A DNA stretch of 64,000 bases. It comes from Oxytricha trifallax (Eukaryota > Ciliophora > Spirotrichea > Sporadotrichida > Oxytrichidae). The stretch lies in assembly GCA_000711775.1 (NCBI GenBank), contig ARYC01000214.1, forward strand, positions 62,001 to 126,000, read 5' to 3'. Of the stretch, positions 1 to 10,069 are shown piece after piece. How positions within the stretch are numbered: position 1 is the first letter of the stretch; every line of letters begins with the position of its first letter. The translations under genes were made by a program, and so were the position numbers. The notes beneath the pieces are model-generated. The model made no database searches. It saw only the letters and a program-made list of their open reading frames with translations, and had not been told where the DNA came from.

Positions 1-464
1 AGTGTAATGGGCTTTATGAAACAAAGAAAATGGCTTTTATATAGTTATAGCTTACCTTTGCCAACTTTCTTTTGATTAGCAATTTTAGTGTATAAATCTC
101 CTCCATCAGCATAGTCCATGACTATACATAGGCATTTTTTATCCATAAAAGATTCCTTGTACGTGATAATGTATGGATGTCTCATTGATTTTAAGACATG
201 CACCTATATTATAAATTTTCAAAACAGATTCTTGCTATCCAAAGTCGAAATATTATATTTTGAATTCAACTAACCTCATTAATAGCGTCTTCTCTTTGCT
301 TTTTATCCATCTTTGAAACATCAATAATCTATATATAAATGTTGTAAAAATTCAAGTAAATTTACCTTCATAACATAAGTCTGTCTATCTATGACTGATT
401 GGACAAGAACTGCATATCCGAAACTACCCTTTCCGATAACTTTAAGCTTTCTGTATTTTTCCAT
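1..464 (-). CDS. NEK-type (NIMA-related) protein kinase, N-terminal part
   Basis: Read on the minus strand with the ciliate code, an ATG at 464 opens a kinase N-lobe. Exon 1 (366-464) begins MEKYRKLKVIGKGSFGYAVL, with the glycine-rich loop GKGSFG and the ATP-binding lysine in YVMK. Exon 2 (275-328) starts IIDVSKMDKKQRED. Exon 3 (about 56-203) has VHVLKSMRHPYI (alpha-C end), the hinge CIVMDYADGGDLYTKI and QKKVGKG. Two short introns separate them (329-365, 37 nt; 204-274, 71 nt), both GT...AG. The hinge wording is typical of NEK kinases, which act at basal bodies, cilia and in mitosis. The gene runs off the left edge after a GTAAG donor at 55-51, so catalytic loop and C-terminus are not seen. 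Family call is firm; the subfamily is inferred. Confidence 0.88.
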
Positions 465-690
465 TCTTCTTATTCAATTAATTCAAAATTTGATTTATTA
501 TAATGTGAATTTAAATAATTTAAACTTCATTCTCCTATTGTAGCAAGCATTTTAAATTCACTTATATAAATTTAGTCTATAGTTTTCCCAAATTTATCTA
601 TGCTTATAGAGCCAAAGATTCATGCATTTGTAATTTACAGTATTTAAATTAGATATTTGGTCATATATTTTGTAAATAATTAAATTAAGG
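465..690. promoter_or_regulatory. Short intergenic spacer between divergent genes
   Basis: AT-rich spacer between the kinase start (464, minus) and the next plus-strand ATG (691). It must hold both start regions. No specific motif could be recognised. Confidence 0.4.
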
Positions 691-811
691 ATGTTAAGAA
701 GGTATCTCCAAAAATCATATTACAGGGCACTCAACAACAACTTGAGCGTCAAGCTTGAAACCAGATATTTCGCCTCGTCTGGTTCTTCATCTGGCTCCAA
801 CACATCACAGT
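691..811 (+). CDS. First coding segment with mitochondrial-type presequence
   Basis: ATG at 691 gives MLRRYLQKSYYRALNNNLSV, then LETRYFASSGSSSGSNTSQ. The start is basic, rich in Arg/Tyr/Ser and lacks acids, and RYFAS resembles a processing-site context, so mitochondrial import is likely. The coding look ends at about 811-830, where very AT-rich DNA begins. The last codons AAC-ACA-TCA-CAG (NTSQ) lie in a 13-bp string, AACACATCACAGT, which recurs at 2970 and 4561 in the same reading phase. That is what a pointer joining this segment to a later one would look like. The segment at 2970 would give a mitochondrial helical protein; the one at 4561 a Q/S-rich protein. Which is used cannot be decided from germline sequence alone. 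Confidence 0.6.
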
Positions 812-1340
812 CAAAACCCAAAACTAAAATTAATCAATTTTGCCTATATTTTAAATTGTTAAACTCAAATAACTTTTTAATATATTATTCTTTTAATAAA
901 ATAAGCATTTATTTGGTATTATTTTCATTATTATTTAATAATCACATAAATTATATAATTATAAATGTATATAGAATTTTATTTTAGGCTTTAAAGTCTA
1001 AATAAGATGATATTTAAATAAAATCTTTAAAATTTAAAAGAAAAATATATTATAAGCAATAAAAATTTTGATTTTTTTAATAATTATTGATATAAACTAG
1101 AATATAGGGGATGCAGTTTTAGGCAAATAAAATAAATATTTTTTCTATTTTCAATTATTCTCTTAAAATATTAAAAAACTTTATCTAGCAATTTATTTAG
1201 TTATTTTCAGTTTGATTATGAAAGAATTTAAAACTATTTAAAAAATGTTATTATTTTTTCTTAAATGATATACTTATTATTAATTTCAATGAAATTATTC
1301 AAAAAAATTAATAAGCAATGGAAAAATATTTTATAAAAAT

Positions 1341-1965
1341 AGTGGAAGGAAACTTAGTATTTCCTAATTAGAACAATGATAAAACAAACGTAAATTTAAA
1401 CCAGCAGAGTCAAGGCATAGGTTAAACCGGTTCCCCTTCAAAATCAGTTGAGATGGATAGAGGCAACAGAACTGATTAGATGAACTTGGGTAGCCAGGAT
1501 CCTCTTCAAAGCGATAAATCCATGAATGCAAATTCAAAATATTCAAAAAACCAACAAGATTTGGCTTAAAATGTATTGGGTATAGTGTATGATTTATCCT
1601 TACCACTAATTTCTTAAGATGTTAATCAATCATCGAAGCAAATGTCTCAAGGGGTTTCATCAATGAGAGAGGGAGATTTCTCAGCAGAACAAAGAGGTAC
1701 TCCTCTCGACAAACAATCGGACGTAGGTAACACCTAAACAGGGCGTCCAGGAGGTGTCGATTAATTGAATTAAAACTAATTTGCAAAAACTTAAGAATAA
1801 AAGGATAAAGATTCACAGAACAACCAAAAACAGAAACTTTATGATATGAAGGCAAACCCAGATTTTGCGAAAAAGGAAGAAGATTCTACTAATGCCAAAA
1901 TAGGCAAGAGTTCAGAAGCAACTTCGGGATCCAGAGTACCTACACAAAAGGGTAGTACTGCTTTA
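1341..1965 (+). CDS. Hydrophilic Q/S/N-rich coding segment with NPDFAKK module
   Basis: A continuous ciliate-code frame of about 200 codons without TGA, using many TAA/TAG codons as Gln. It contains SPSKSVEMDRGNRTD, SMREGDFSAEQRGTPLDKQ, and near the end DMKANPDFAKKEEDS followed by SSEATSGSRVPTQKG. The module DMKxNPDFAKK recurs in the neighbouring segment at 5530, so these genes are paralogues or share duplicated segments. The composition (polar, no hydrophobic core) suggests a disordered, LEA/hydrophilin-like or scaffold protein; no known domain was recognised. It begins and ends in AT-rich spacers (about 830-1340 and 1965-2010), probably IESs. Confidence 0.6.
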
Positions 1966-2012
1966 AAAAAAATTATTTATCCAAACCATAACTCTAGGTT
2001 TATAAAGTAAAT

Positions 2013-2662
2013 TAAGTAAAGCTCAGAAAAATTAGAGCGAGACTGATAAATCAGATTCCTCAAGATCTTAGGGTACTAGAAAATTCTCTACTTCAAACAA
2101 ATAAGACAAACAGGAAACTGTAGTGACTACGACAACCACCACTGTAACTAAACCAATAGAGGATGATCAGAATCAAACTGGAAAACAGTAAAAGGGTGCC
2201 AGTAGTGGTACTCATAAAGCTTCAGGAACTACCAGTTCATAGAAATCTGGTACTTCACATTCCCAGGCATCAGGAGGCTCTCACAGCTCTGGTTCCCAAA
2301 GCAATGTCTCTCACAGCTCTGGTACTGCTGACCATCAAGGCCCTGGAAGACCAAAGGGAAGTCATAATGCACCTGGAACAAGATCATATCTGTATTATAC
2401 TTTGATTTCAATTTGAATCATATATATTTTGGAACTGAAAAGCCAGGACCTAAAGCAGGAAGTCATCAGGCTTAATCTAGTGGCTCATCCTCAACAAGCC
2501 ATAAAACTGGCTCCTCTGGTTCTCATTCTACTTAAGGTGCTTCCAACTAAAAATAGAACACTTAAAACCAGAATAAAAACCAAAATACTTCTTCAAACTA
2601 GTCTTCTAATACTAAAAAGGATGATACTACAGGATCATCTTCTCATAAAAACAAAGATTGAA
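2013..2662 (+). CDS. Ser/Gly/His-rich C-terminal coding segments
   Basis: Two open pieces in the ciliate code. About 2013-2400 encodes SKAQKNQSETDKSDSSRSQG, then TRKFSTSNKQDKQE, TTTTTTVTKP and repeated SHSSGS/SHSSGT units. About 2430-2662 encodes TEKPGPKAGSHQAQSSGSSS, then S/T/N/Q-rich sequence ending SSSHKNKD and TGA at 2660-2662. They are separated by a short AT-rich gap. The motif GTRKFS also occurs at about 5867, linking this segment to the next gene. It probably forms the C-terminus of the gene whose middle is 1341-1965. The protein is low complexity and no function can be given. Confidence 0.55.
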
Positions 2663-2969
2663 ATATATTCTTAAAATTGGAATTTCAGGTGAAATGACAT
2701 TCTATAGGTAATATTATTGGGAAAGAAATTTGGTCATTAAAGCAATTCAGTATAGAATCGGTCTCTAATCTCGATTTATGAATAAAAATGCATTGAGATT
2801 GTTTTAATGATTCAAGAATCTTTCTGATTATTTACTTTATATTAAAACCCTTTTACTTTAATAACTTAAATACATAATATATTGTTCCAACAAATTTAGG
2901 ATAATTTTCAAAGAATGATTATCCAAAGATTTAGTTTTTAAGATTTTTTTTAGAATAAGATTTTATTGA
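2663..2969. other. AT-rich non-coding spacer
   Basis: No convincing coding frame in either direction. It ends at the AACACATCACAGT string at 2970. Probably germline-limited spacer. Confidence 0.35.
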
Positions 2970-3196
2970 AACACATCACAGTTTTTAACCCCGCCTACTC
3001 TGGAAGAAACTCGCTTTATCTAGAAAGACCACGGGTCTCTTAAAAGATTGGAAAAAGAGTAACTAGAAATTAATAAAGATAAACTTACTCACAAGGCTCA
3101 TATTAATCAAATCCTCAGAATCTAATATGATAGTATAAATTTTAAATAATTTAAATCGGTTAAATAGGGATTACTTTTAATTTAAAAAGAATTAAA
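2970..3196 (+). CDS. Helical coding segment, possible IF1-like mitochondrial ATPase inhibitor part
   Basis: It starts at the repeated string AACACATCACAGT (2970-2982) and reads NTSQFLTPPTLEETRFIQKD, then HGSLKRLEKEQLEINKDKL, THKAHINQILRIQ, ending at a TGA near 3196. The pattern E-x-R-F-I-x-K-x(4)-L-K-x-L resembles the start of the long helix of the mitochondrial F1-ATPase inhibitor IF1. The phase of NTSQ is the same as at the end of the 691-811 segment, so joining through the repeat would give a presequence, a Ser/Gly linker and a charged helix of roughly 110 residues, close to IF1 size and layout. This is inference from a short match; it could be another small coiled-coil protein. Another frame is also open here. 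Confidence 0.35.
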
Positions 3197-3843
3197 CTAA
3201 AATTGAAAAATACCTTATATTTCTAAGGAATATATTAAATTATTCAATGCTTTACGGAAATTAATACTGGGGATTAAGGCAGCCAGATATATTTTATTTC
3301 ATCATTTGATTATTTACACTATCAGTCAACCCCCCTTGGTTGTAAGGAAAATTATAAATTGTAAATTATTTGCTTTTTAATAGCTAATATTCACTTTTTT
3401 TAATGTAATTTCCAATTAAATTATTATAAAAAAAACTAAATTTATTCATTTTAATGTTTGTTATCTCAAAATTTTACTTTTTTTACATAATAATTTATAA
3501 AGTTAGAAGTTCTTATATCATTATATATTATATTATAATTTATTTCATGAATATTACTAATTTAATTGAATATTTAAAAATTTCATAACTTTCATGTTTC
3601 AAAATGATTTATATCATCCTTAAATCGATGTTTTACATTTTTCTCTATTTATATAAATATATAATATAAATCCCCAAATAAAATCATTAAACCACAATTA
3701 CATTATTCTTTGTGTTTTAATGCGGATCCTGAGTAATCTATCTCCTTGCTTTTAATTTATTTTATATCAATAATCTGATAAATATTAGCTTTAATTCACA
3801 TATTTATTGTTTATTTTTATATAAATTATTGATTATATAATTT
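3197..3843. other. AT-rich spacer, nothing recognised
   Basis: Long, very AT-rich stretch with no GC-richer island and no sensible ciliate-code frame. Likely IES or intergenic germline DNA. Confidence 0.4.
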
Positions 3844-5082
3844 ATGCTTCATAGAGTTTCAATATCTCCCTTCACCACAGACAGTGATAATTCTCAAAAA
3901 CAAAATGATTAAACAAGTTAAGATTAGAAGAATTATTCACAAAAATCATAAGATAATCAAGAAAATTAGAAAAATAGAGGTTTAGATTAGCAGTAGAGAT
4001 AGAGGACTCCTGAGGAGATTAATTAATTAAGAGACGAAGTGCGTAGAATGAGAGAAATGCAGAAGCTTACAGAACCTTAATTTGGCAGAAATGAAATTAA
4101 TTAACAATATATTAAAAAAATAATATTAATTTCTTATTTTTTTACCATATTTTTCAAATAAATCGACCTTTAAAAACAGATAAATATCGAAGAGATACAA
4201 TTTGATATAGCAATATTAACTTATATTATAGTTTAATAATATTTAGAGAGATATTATATAAATAATTAATATTTATGAAATCAAACACAAACATTAATAT
4301 CATATTGAAAGTGAATATATGGAACCACCAACTGGAGCAAGTAGTTAGAGATAATCAAGAACTGGAAGAATGAGCGATCAGAGAAGTTTTTCTACATTTA
4401 ATAGATTTTGATAGCAATATTAACTTGTCAAAATAGTAGCATTTTGAAGTAATTTGATATTTGTTGTAGAGACTATGATTTATGATTTATTGATTAACTG
4501 ATTTTTACTACATATCAGTATTTAGTATTAAGTAAATTATCATGATTTTTATGGTAACCCAACACATCACAGTAGCAATCGAGTGACTCAAATAACTTGT
4601 TCTCAAACAAAGGGAAATCTGCCGACAACCCAGCTATGTCCCAGAACCCCTCAATGTCTCAACAGTAGGAACAAAGAAATCGAGGGTAATTGAACCAAGA
4701 TTAACATATAAACTTATATATAGTTAAACATCCTAATTAATCCATTGTTTTATGATTTTCTCTTGTTAAGTTGATCTATAGTTTAATTTATATTATCAAC
4801 ATTAAAATGATACTTACCAGTTTTTGGTATTTTTAAGATGTGAAGGATGACAACTAGACAAGTGAATCGCAAAAATAATACTCAAAGAGCATGCTGCATA
4901 AAAGTGGAACCGATGACAACGAGTTCAGCAAGAAAAATCTCAAGGATTCTCAGAAGCACATGAAGCAATACGGGCAGGATGAGACAGACCGTATTGAATA
5001 AAACTAATAGATTATAGAAGAAATGAGTGATAAGGATTCTCAGTAATCATTCTATAAACAAATATTTTGTTATAGAGAATGA
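3844..5082 (+). CDS. Hydrophilic Q-rich protein in four coding islands
   Basis: ATG at 3844 gives MLHRVSISPFTTDSDNSQKQ, later RTPEEINQLRDEVRRMREMQ (a short helix), to about 4110. A second island (4313-4410) reads YMEPPTGASSQRQSRTGRMS. A third (4559-4690) reads NTSQQQSSDSNNLFSNKGKS, then ADNPAMSQNPSMSQQQEQRN. A fourth (about 4842-5082) reads VKDDNQTSESQKQYSKSM, later DRIEQNQQIIEEMSDKDSQQ, to TGA at about 5080-5082. Gaps are AT-rich. The N-terminus could be a mitochondrial presequence, but this is weak. A 15-bp direct repeat (4208-4222 and 4412-4426) brackets the second island, and the third begins at a repeat shared with 797-811, so segment order in the mature gene may differ from germline order. 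No domain recognised. Confidence 0.55.
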
Positions 5083-5186
5083 AATTTTCATTTTAAATAT
5101 AGTTGATTAAAGATACATTTATAAATGTATCTTTAAAAAATAAATTTATTTATATTAATTAACCCCAATCAAAAGTAAGCTTAAAT

Positions 5187-6813
5187 AAAATGTCTTAGTT
5201 TTCTGTTAACGAAAAATATATTAAAAAAATAATATCATTCAGGAATCAAAACGATCAAACTTAAGGTTCTACAACTAACAAGGACTATAATTAAGGCTAC
5301 AGCCAAGGAGTTTTAGATAAAAATTTCACAGGGGAATACACAGGAACTCAAAGTTCTTCAAGCTCTGGCAGTGGAGAATAACAAGAAGAAAAATAAGACT
5401 AGAAAATGTATCAGAAAGGCTAAGAATACAAAGAGAGATCAGGTCATGAATGGAAATCACCTTAAGATTTATAGCAGTTTTAAGGAGATCTTTTGAGGAT
5501 TTATTTCTTTTTTTAATCCATCCAAATTGAAGGACATGAAGAGCAATCCTGATTTTGCGAAAAAATAAGAGGATTCAGCTTAGGCTAAAATTTTGAAAAA
5601 TACTACTAGTCCACAAGACTAGGACAAGTCATAGAACAAAAGTCTTAAATCAGATTAGCACCCTAATGCATCTTAAGATCAGAAAGACAGTTTCACTCAA
5701 AGATCTGGTGAACAGAGTTTTAAGTAGAATACTTAATAACCATCATCTCAATAGAAGAATCAGTAATAATATCACCAGAAGACTGATAGTATGGAGTAGC
5801 AGAAAGAAAGATTAAGAGAAGAACATGAAAGAGAGAAGGCTTCCTTTGCAACTTAGACTGGTACTAGGAAATTCTCGTCAAACATAAACATGAATCAAAA
5901 TTTTGATCCATCTTCGGATACCAAAGCTGAGCCTCGAAAGTTAGATTAAAATAGGATCAATAAAACTTAAGCCGGTACTAGCGTGGGAAGCGGTGTTGAC
6001 TATGGTGATCAGATTCAATATTAAAATGAAGCTGTTAAGAGTAAGATTGCTTAGGATTTGGCGAAAGATAACGTGAGAAGCCCAGACATGGAGGAGCTTG
6101 GTCGTGATGTTAATATTGACTAGGGCAAACTCGATAAACATGAGTAAAAAGCCTATGGAGGTTATGGATAGAGCAGTGCTACTCCAAAAGGACAAGGTCA
6201 TAACACAATAGACGTCAGTGGCCAACAAAAGAATGTTGGTAAAGTAGAGCCCAGAAAGAACTTTAGTACAACAATTAAGAATGAGAAAGGCTCAACAAAG
6301 TAAAAGGTTGAAATGAGCGGCGGTGGTGGACACTCCGGAGACCATAGAGATCAAGCTGATAGAGAAGACACTAGTGGTTAAATTCACTCTGATAAAAAAA
6401 CAAGTTAGAATTGGGATTCTTACATATGGGGTGACTAATCGTCTCAAAATCAAACCAAGGACTAAGGAGTTAATAAACCTTTAACTTTTATATTATAATT
6501 AATTTAATAGTTAAAATGTAAGTGTAAGACAATGCAAAGTCATAAACTCTAAGAAGATAACTTACAAAATTAAGACTAGGATCTCAAGTTGAAAAAACAT
6601 TTAAACACTAATGAATAATATAGATAAGAAGAAAGGGAAAGAGTAAGATAACGGAAAGAACTAATTCCTGGTATGATGAACGTCCCATCGGGTGCATTTG
6701 TTACAGAAGATCTTAACATTCAATAAATAAATTATTAATCTTTTATTTGAAATTTTTATTAATAATAATTATTTCTGCTCCTGGCGGTGAAGATACTGAA
6801 CACAAGAAAAGAT
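5187..6813 (+). CDS. Large hydrophilic Q/S/K/G-rich protein
   Basis: ATG at 5187 (MSQFSVNEKYIKKIISFRNQ) leads through TGEYTGTQSSSSSGSGEQQE. After a short AT-rich break at about 5497-5530 the frame resumes with DMKSNPDFAKKQEDSAQAKI and stays open for over 300 codons: QKERLREEHEREKASFATQT, GTRKFSSN, RSPDMEELGRDVNIDQGKLD, KAYGGYGQSSATPKGQGHN, EMSGGGGHSGDHRDQADRED. Further islands follow at about 6531-6727 (TMQSHKLQEDNLQNQDQD...) and 6778-6813 (APGGEDTEHKKR, TGA 6811-6813). Most Gln codons are TAA/TAG, a clear signature of the code. It shares NPDFAKK and GTRKFS modules with the upstream gene. Composition suggests a disordered protein; function unknown. Confidence 0.65.
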
Positions 6814-7002
6814 GAATAAAGAAACTGATTGACATTTTATGTTAAAACTGTAAAGTAATTTCATAATTGTAATTTCAAAAAGTCATTATCATAATTGAGA
6901 ATTCATTCAATCTCAATAGAAATTTTAAATTATACACTATAAGTTTATACAAATGGGAATTTTAATTTTTTAAATCTTCAATTTAAAATATATTTAATTT
7001 TC

Positions 7003-7429
7003 AAGTCAAACCAAGGACTCAGGAGTTAATAAACTTACTTATATGGTCAATATTATTTATTAAATTTATACAAAATTTAAGACAATGCAAAGCAGACCAA
7101 CAACAGGCGAGGGCGAGTACCAAGCTAATTCTTATATCAACAAAAACTTAAATAAATCAGCTGAAAACAAAGAAGTTTAAGAAACTGGAAAATACGATTA
7201 GCAAGGTAAAACAATCCCACAGGATAAGAACATGCCTGTGGGTACGACTAAAAATGCAAATAATTGAAACATTTAATTTAAATTCATAATTTTTGAGAAA
7301 GTGTCATTGAATTAGGCTTATCTTTAATACATATAATTATTGATTAATGCATCTGGAGGTGTTGATACACATTATATGTCATTATTAATATATACTCATG
7401 ATTTTATTTATTTTAACACATCACTGAAT
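7003..7429 (+). CDS. Duplicated 3'-terminal segments of the preceding gene
   Basis: 7003-7032 repeats the string CAAACCAAGGACT-AGGAGTTAATAAAC seen at 6453 (one base differs). Then GACAATGCAAAG (7081) repeats 6531 and opens TMQSRPTTGEGEYQANSYIN, later GKTIPQDKNMPVGTTKNAN. An AT-rich gap leads to ASGGVDTH(Y) at about 7347, parallel to APGGEDTEHKKR in the preceding gene. Joining the two ACACAT strings (in GATACACATTAT at about 7360 and in TAACACATCAC at 7417) gives GGVDTHH and TGA. So the last three segments of the preceding gene exist as a second, diverged set about 550 bp downstream: either alternative ends or a partial tandem gene duplicate. Confidence 0.45.
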
Positions 7430-7590
7430 GAAGCATCATATGATGACTGCCGCTGAGAAGGCAGCATCCACTCATTAGTCAGTTTTCGACTACTATAAGT
7501 AGTAATAAATAGACAGACACAAACTAGAATTGAATAAAAACCAACTAAACTCTAACAAAAAACAGTGGCACTCCCCCAATGTGGATTTAA
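7430..7590 (+). CDS. Possible small coding island
   Basis: ATG at about 7432 opens MKHHMMTAAEKAASTHQSVF, then DYYKQQQIDRHKLELNKNQL and NKKQWHSPNVD. The piece up to about 7590 has coding-like composition; beyond it the frame stays open into AT-rich DNA (TGA near 7900) but loses that character. It may be a separate small gene or a segment of the 8527-9761 gene. No family recognised. Confidence 0.35.
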
Positions 7591-7599
7591 GTCATTTAT

Positions 7600-8526
7600 A
7601 AAGTCTGAAATTTTATTTTTAAAGAGAAATATATATAAACTGGATTAAAAATCTGGAGATCATTAAAACTCAAACCCTAGACACTGAATATGAGAAAAAC
7701 TGTTTAAATGCTACTTTAAACTTTGACTTAAATTATACTACTATTTTACTATTAAATTACTTATTTTACTTTCCTTTACACAATATCATTACAGAATTAC
7801 AGAGAGAAAAAGTTACTTAATTTCTTTAAATTTATTAACCAAAATTAATAAAATTATATAAAATGCATCTCAAGAATAAAATCTTAATGCATTTGATATG
7901 ATTAATGAATCAACAATGAATAATATATATTTGGTAATTAGTGACTAATTTAGTTATAATAATAGAATATCAAAAAGTAAATTTTAACTATCAATTTATA
8001 ATAGACATACATTAAATATACACATAATGCTTTCAAGAATCCTTAGGCAACGATTAAAAAATAAAACATCAATATAAAATAAATTTAAAATCGAAAATTC
8101 AAATTAAATTATCATATGATTAATGCTAAACCCCCGTCGTCCTTATATAAAAAATGAAAGAGTTTCTCTGAAAATAAATTCAAAATAAAATATGCAATTC
8201 GTAATTTATCATTAAATTATTTTTTAATCTCCTTATTTCTAATATATATATATATATATATATAGCATGATTAACATGCTTTAACTGAAGATTATTATTT
8301 TTAAAAATAGCTCCATAAATAGAAAGTATTGTAATTATTTAGTTTTATAGCAGTAGCTCTAGCTTCATAAACTTTGTGTAATATCATCTCAAGCAAATCA
8401 AAGAGGTTTCGCTGGTAAATCCAAAATTAATGAAGAGTAGATTGATTAGTTTATTGTTGTTTTTTCTCTTTACAAAAATGAAAAATATCATGCGTTTAAA
8501 TTAATAAAAATATACTTAATCATCAT
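7600..8526. other. AT-rich spacer with (AT)n tract
   Basis: No convincing gene. It contains an alternating AT run at about 8241-8264. A mildly GC-richer stretch near 8350-8440 did not give a supported frame. Confidence 0.35.
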
Positions 8527-9761
8527 GATTGATTCTGAGATTAAGTATTAAAGAGAGCACCCTGATAAGGCACTAGGAAAAGATAAGGCACACTTGACAA
8601 GTGACTAAACTGATTATCCAAAGAGTGATGGTCAGCACACACAGTATATATTATATTGTTGAAGTTGATATTCTCAATTATTTAAAGCATAAGTATATGT
8701 CAATGGGAAGTTCAGGTTCTGGCAACCCTGACCCCAGCGAACGTGAAAGAAGAAAATTACATCATATTAGCTTTTTTTCAATCACGTTATTTTATGTCAT
8801 TTTTAAATTTGGCAACAAATCATATAAAAAATTAAAAATTAGCAATTAAGATCCTGAGTTTGAACCAGTAGATCGAATGAAAATCATGCATTCTGGTGAG
8901 AAGTCTTCTCCTATTCCAGAAACAGAAAAAACTAATGATAAATTCGATTAGAAAGGCACCTTTGATTAGCAGAGAACTTAATCTATTTACTAGGAGAGTA
9001 GTGGACAAAAATATATTTGTTTAGTTATAGATGGGATATCATAGGATATTCAAATGATATATGGTTAATTTATAGTGGCGGTAAAGACTACAAGCCTCAG
9101 GAATACATGGGAGGAGGTACTGAAAAGACTAATCCCAATGCACATACCAACGAGTACAAGACTTATACCAAGGAGAACTACTAGAACCTTAACGCGAGGA
9201 ATTAAAGAAATTTATCATCATAATTTGCTGTTTTTTTATAAATATGAATAATTTTAAAGAATGTAGGCAACCCTACTCCTTCTTAGGGCGGTAAGTATGA
9301 ATAGAAAACTGGTCAGTTTGGACTTTACAGTCAAAATGCAGACATGGCTGAGGGCGGGAAAGTCCATTCTTACCTTCAAGATAATTGGAAGAAGGATATC
9401 CTCAACTATTTAATTTCTTTTGAGATGATTTATGTTACTCAGTTGATTAATCTTTTTGATTCATATTGACTTTATTTATAGAATTTATTAATATATCCAG
9501 GAAGGCTCAGGCATGCACGATACCAGAACAATGCAGAACACAGTAGAACACGACGAGAGTGTTTAAAATATAGGTTAGAGACAGGACTTCAGCAAACGTG
9601 TGTAGACTCAATAGTAGCAAGAAGCTCAGGATGCATAACAAAAACCAAAGCAATTCATTTCGTTTTATTTAAATATAATTCGGCGGAAAGTAAGTTGATG
9701 ATAGAAATGTTAGAGAGAGCGACACACCAAATACTCAAGATTAAGGCTCAAATGTTAGATG
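8527..9761 (+). CDS. Gly-rich hydrophilic protein in seven small coding islands
   Basis: Islands in one phase-compatible series. About 8527-8650: MIDSEIKYQREHPDKALGKD, KAHLTSDQTDYPKSDGQH. 8690-8755: KHKYMSMGSSGSGNPDPSE. 8850-9010: DPEFEPVDRMKIMHSGEKSS, later TFDQQRTQSIYQESSGQK. 9075-9205: GGKDYKPQEYMGGGTEKTNP, NAHTNEYKTYTKENYQNL. 9262-9405: GNPTPSQGGKYEQKTGQFGL. 9500-9660: EGSGMHDTRTMQNTVEHDES. 9672-9761: GGKQVDDRNVRESDTPNTQD, ending NVR and TGA at about 9759-9761. AT-rich gaps of 40-110 bp separate them. GG(K/E/V)-starting islands echo the GGEDT/GGVDT ends of the preceding gene, so the cluster looks like repeated duplication of segments. Function unknown. Confidence 0.6.
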
Positions 9762-10069
9762 AAATAAACAAATATCACTAAAAGTAAGGAAATTATAAAC
9801 TACTACTGTGAAATATTATAGAATTATTATAGTTACTAGATATGGGATATACTACTGCAAATTCTTAAAATCAGATTTGCTATTAAACTATAATTATAAA
9901 GTTATAATTTTTATAAAAGTAAATGAAATAAATGATATAAGTATTACTTTTTGCCCAATAGATTATTTAATTATACTTAGAAAGTAATTCTTTATTTTAT
10001 ATCTAAAATCCATGATTACCAAAATTAGATTAACTTTTCCTTATAAAACTTAATAAATTTTACTAGATT

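Noticed and set aside
5941-6228. Minus-strand ORF of 95 codons
   Set aside because: Antisense to a long plus-strand ciliate-code frame with many TAA/TAG as Gln.
8241-8264. (AT)n tract, also at about 44520 and 48571
   Set aside because: Simple repeats expected in such AT-rich spacers; no feature assigned beyond a mention.
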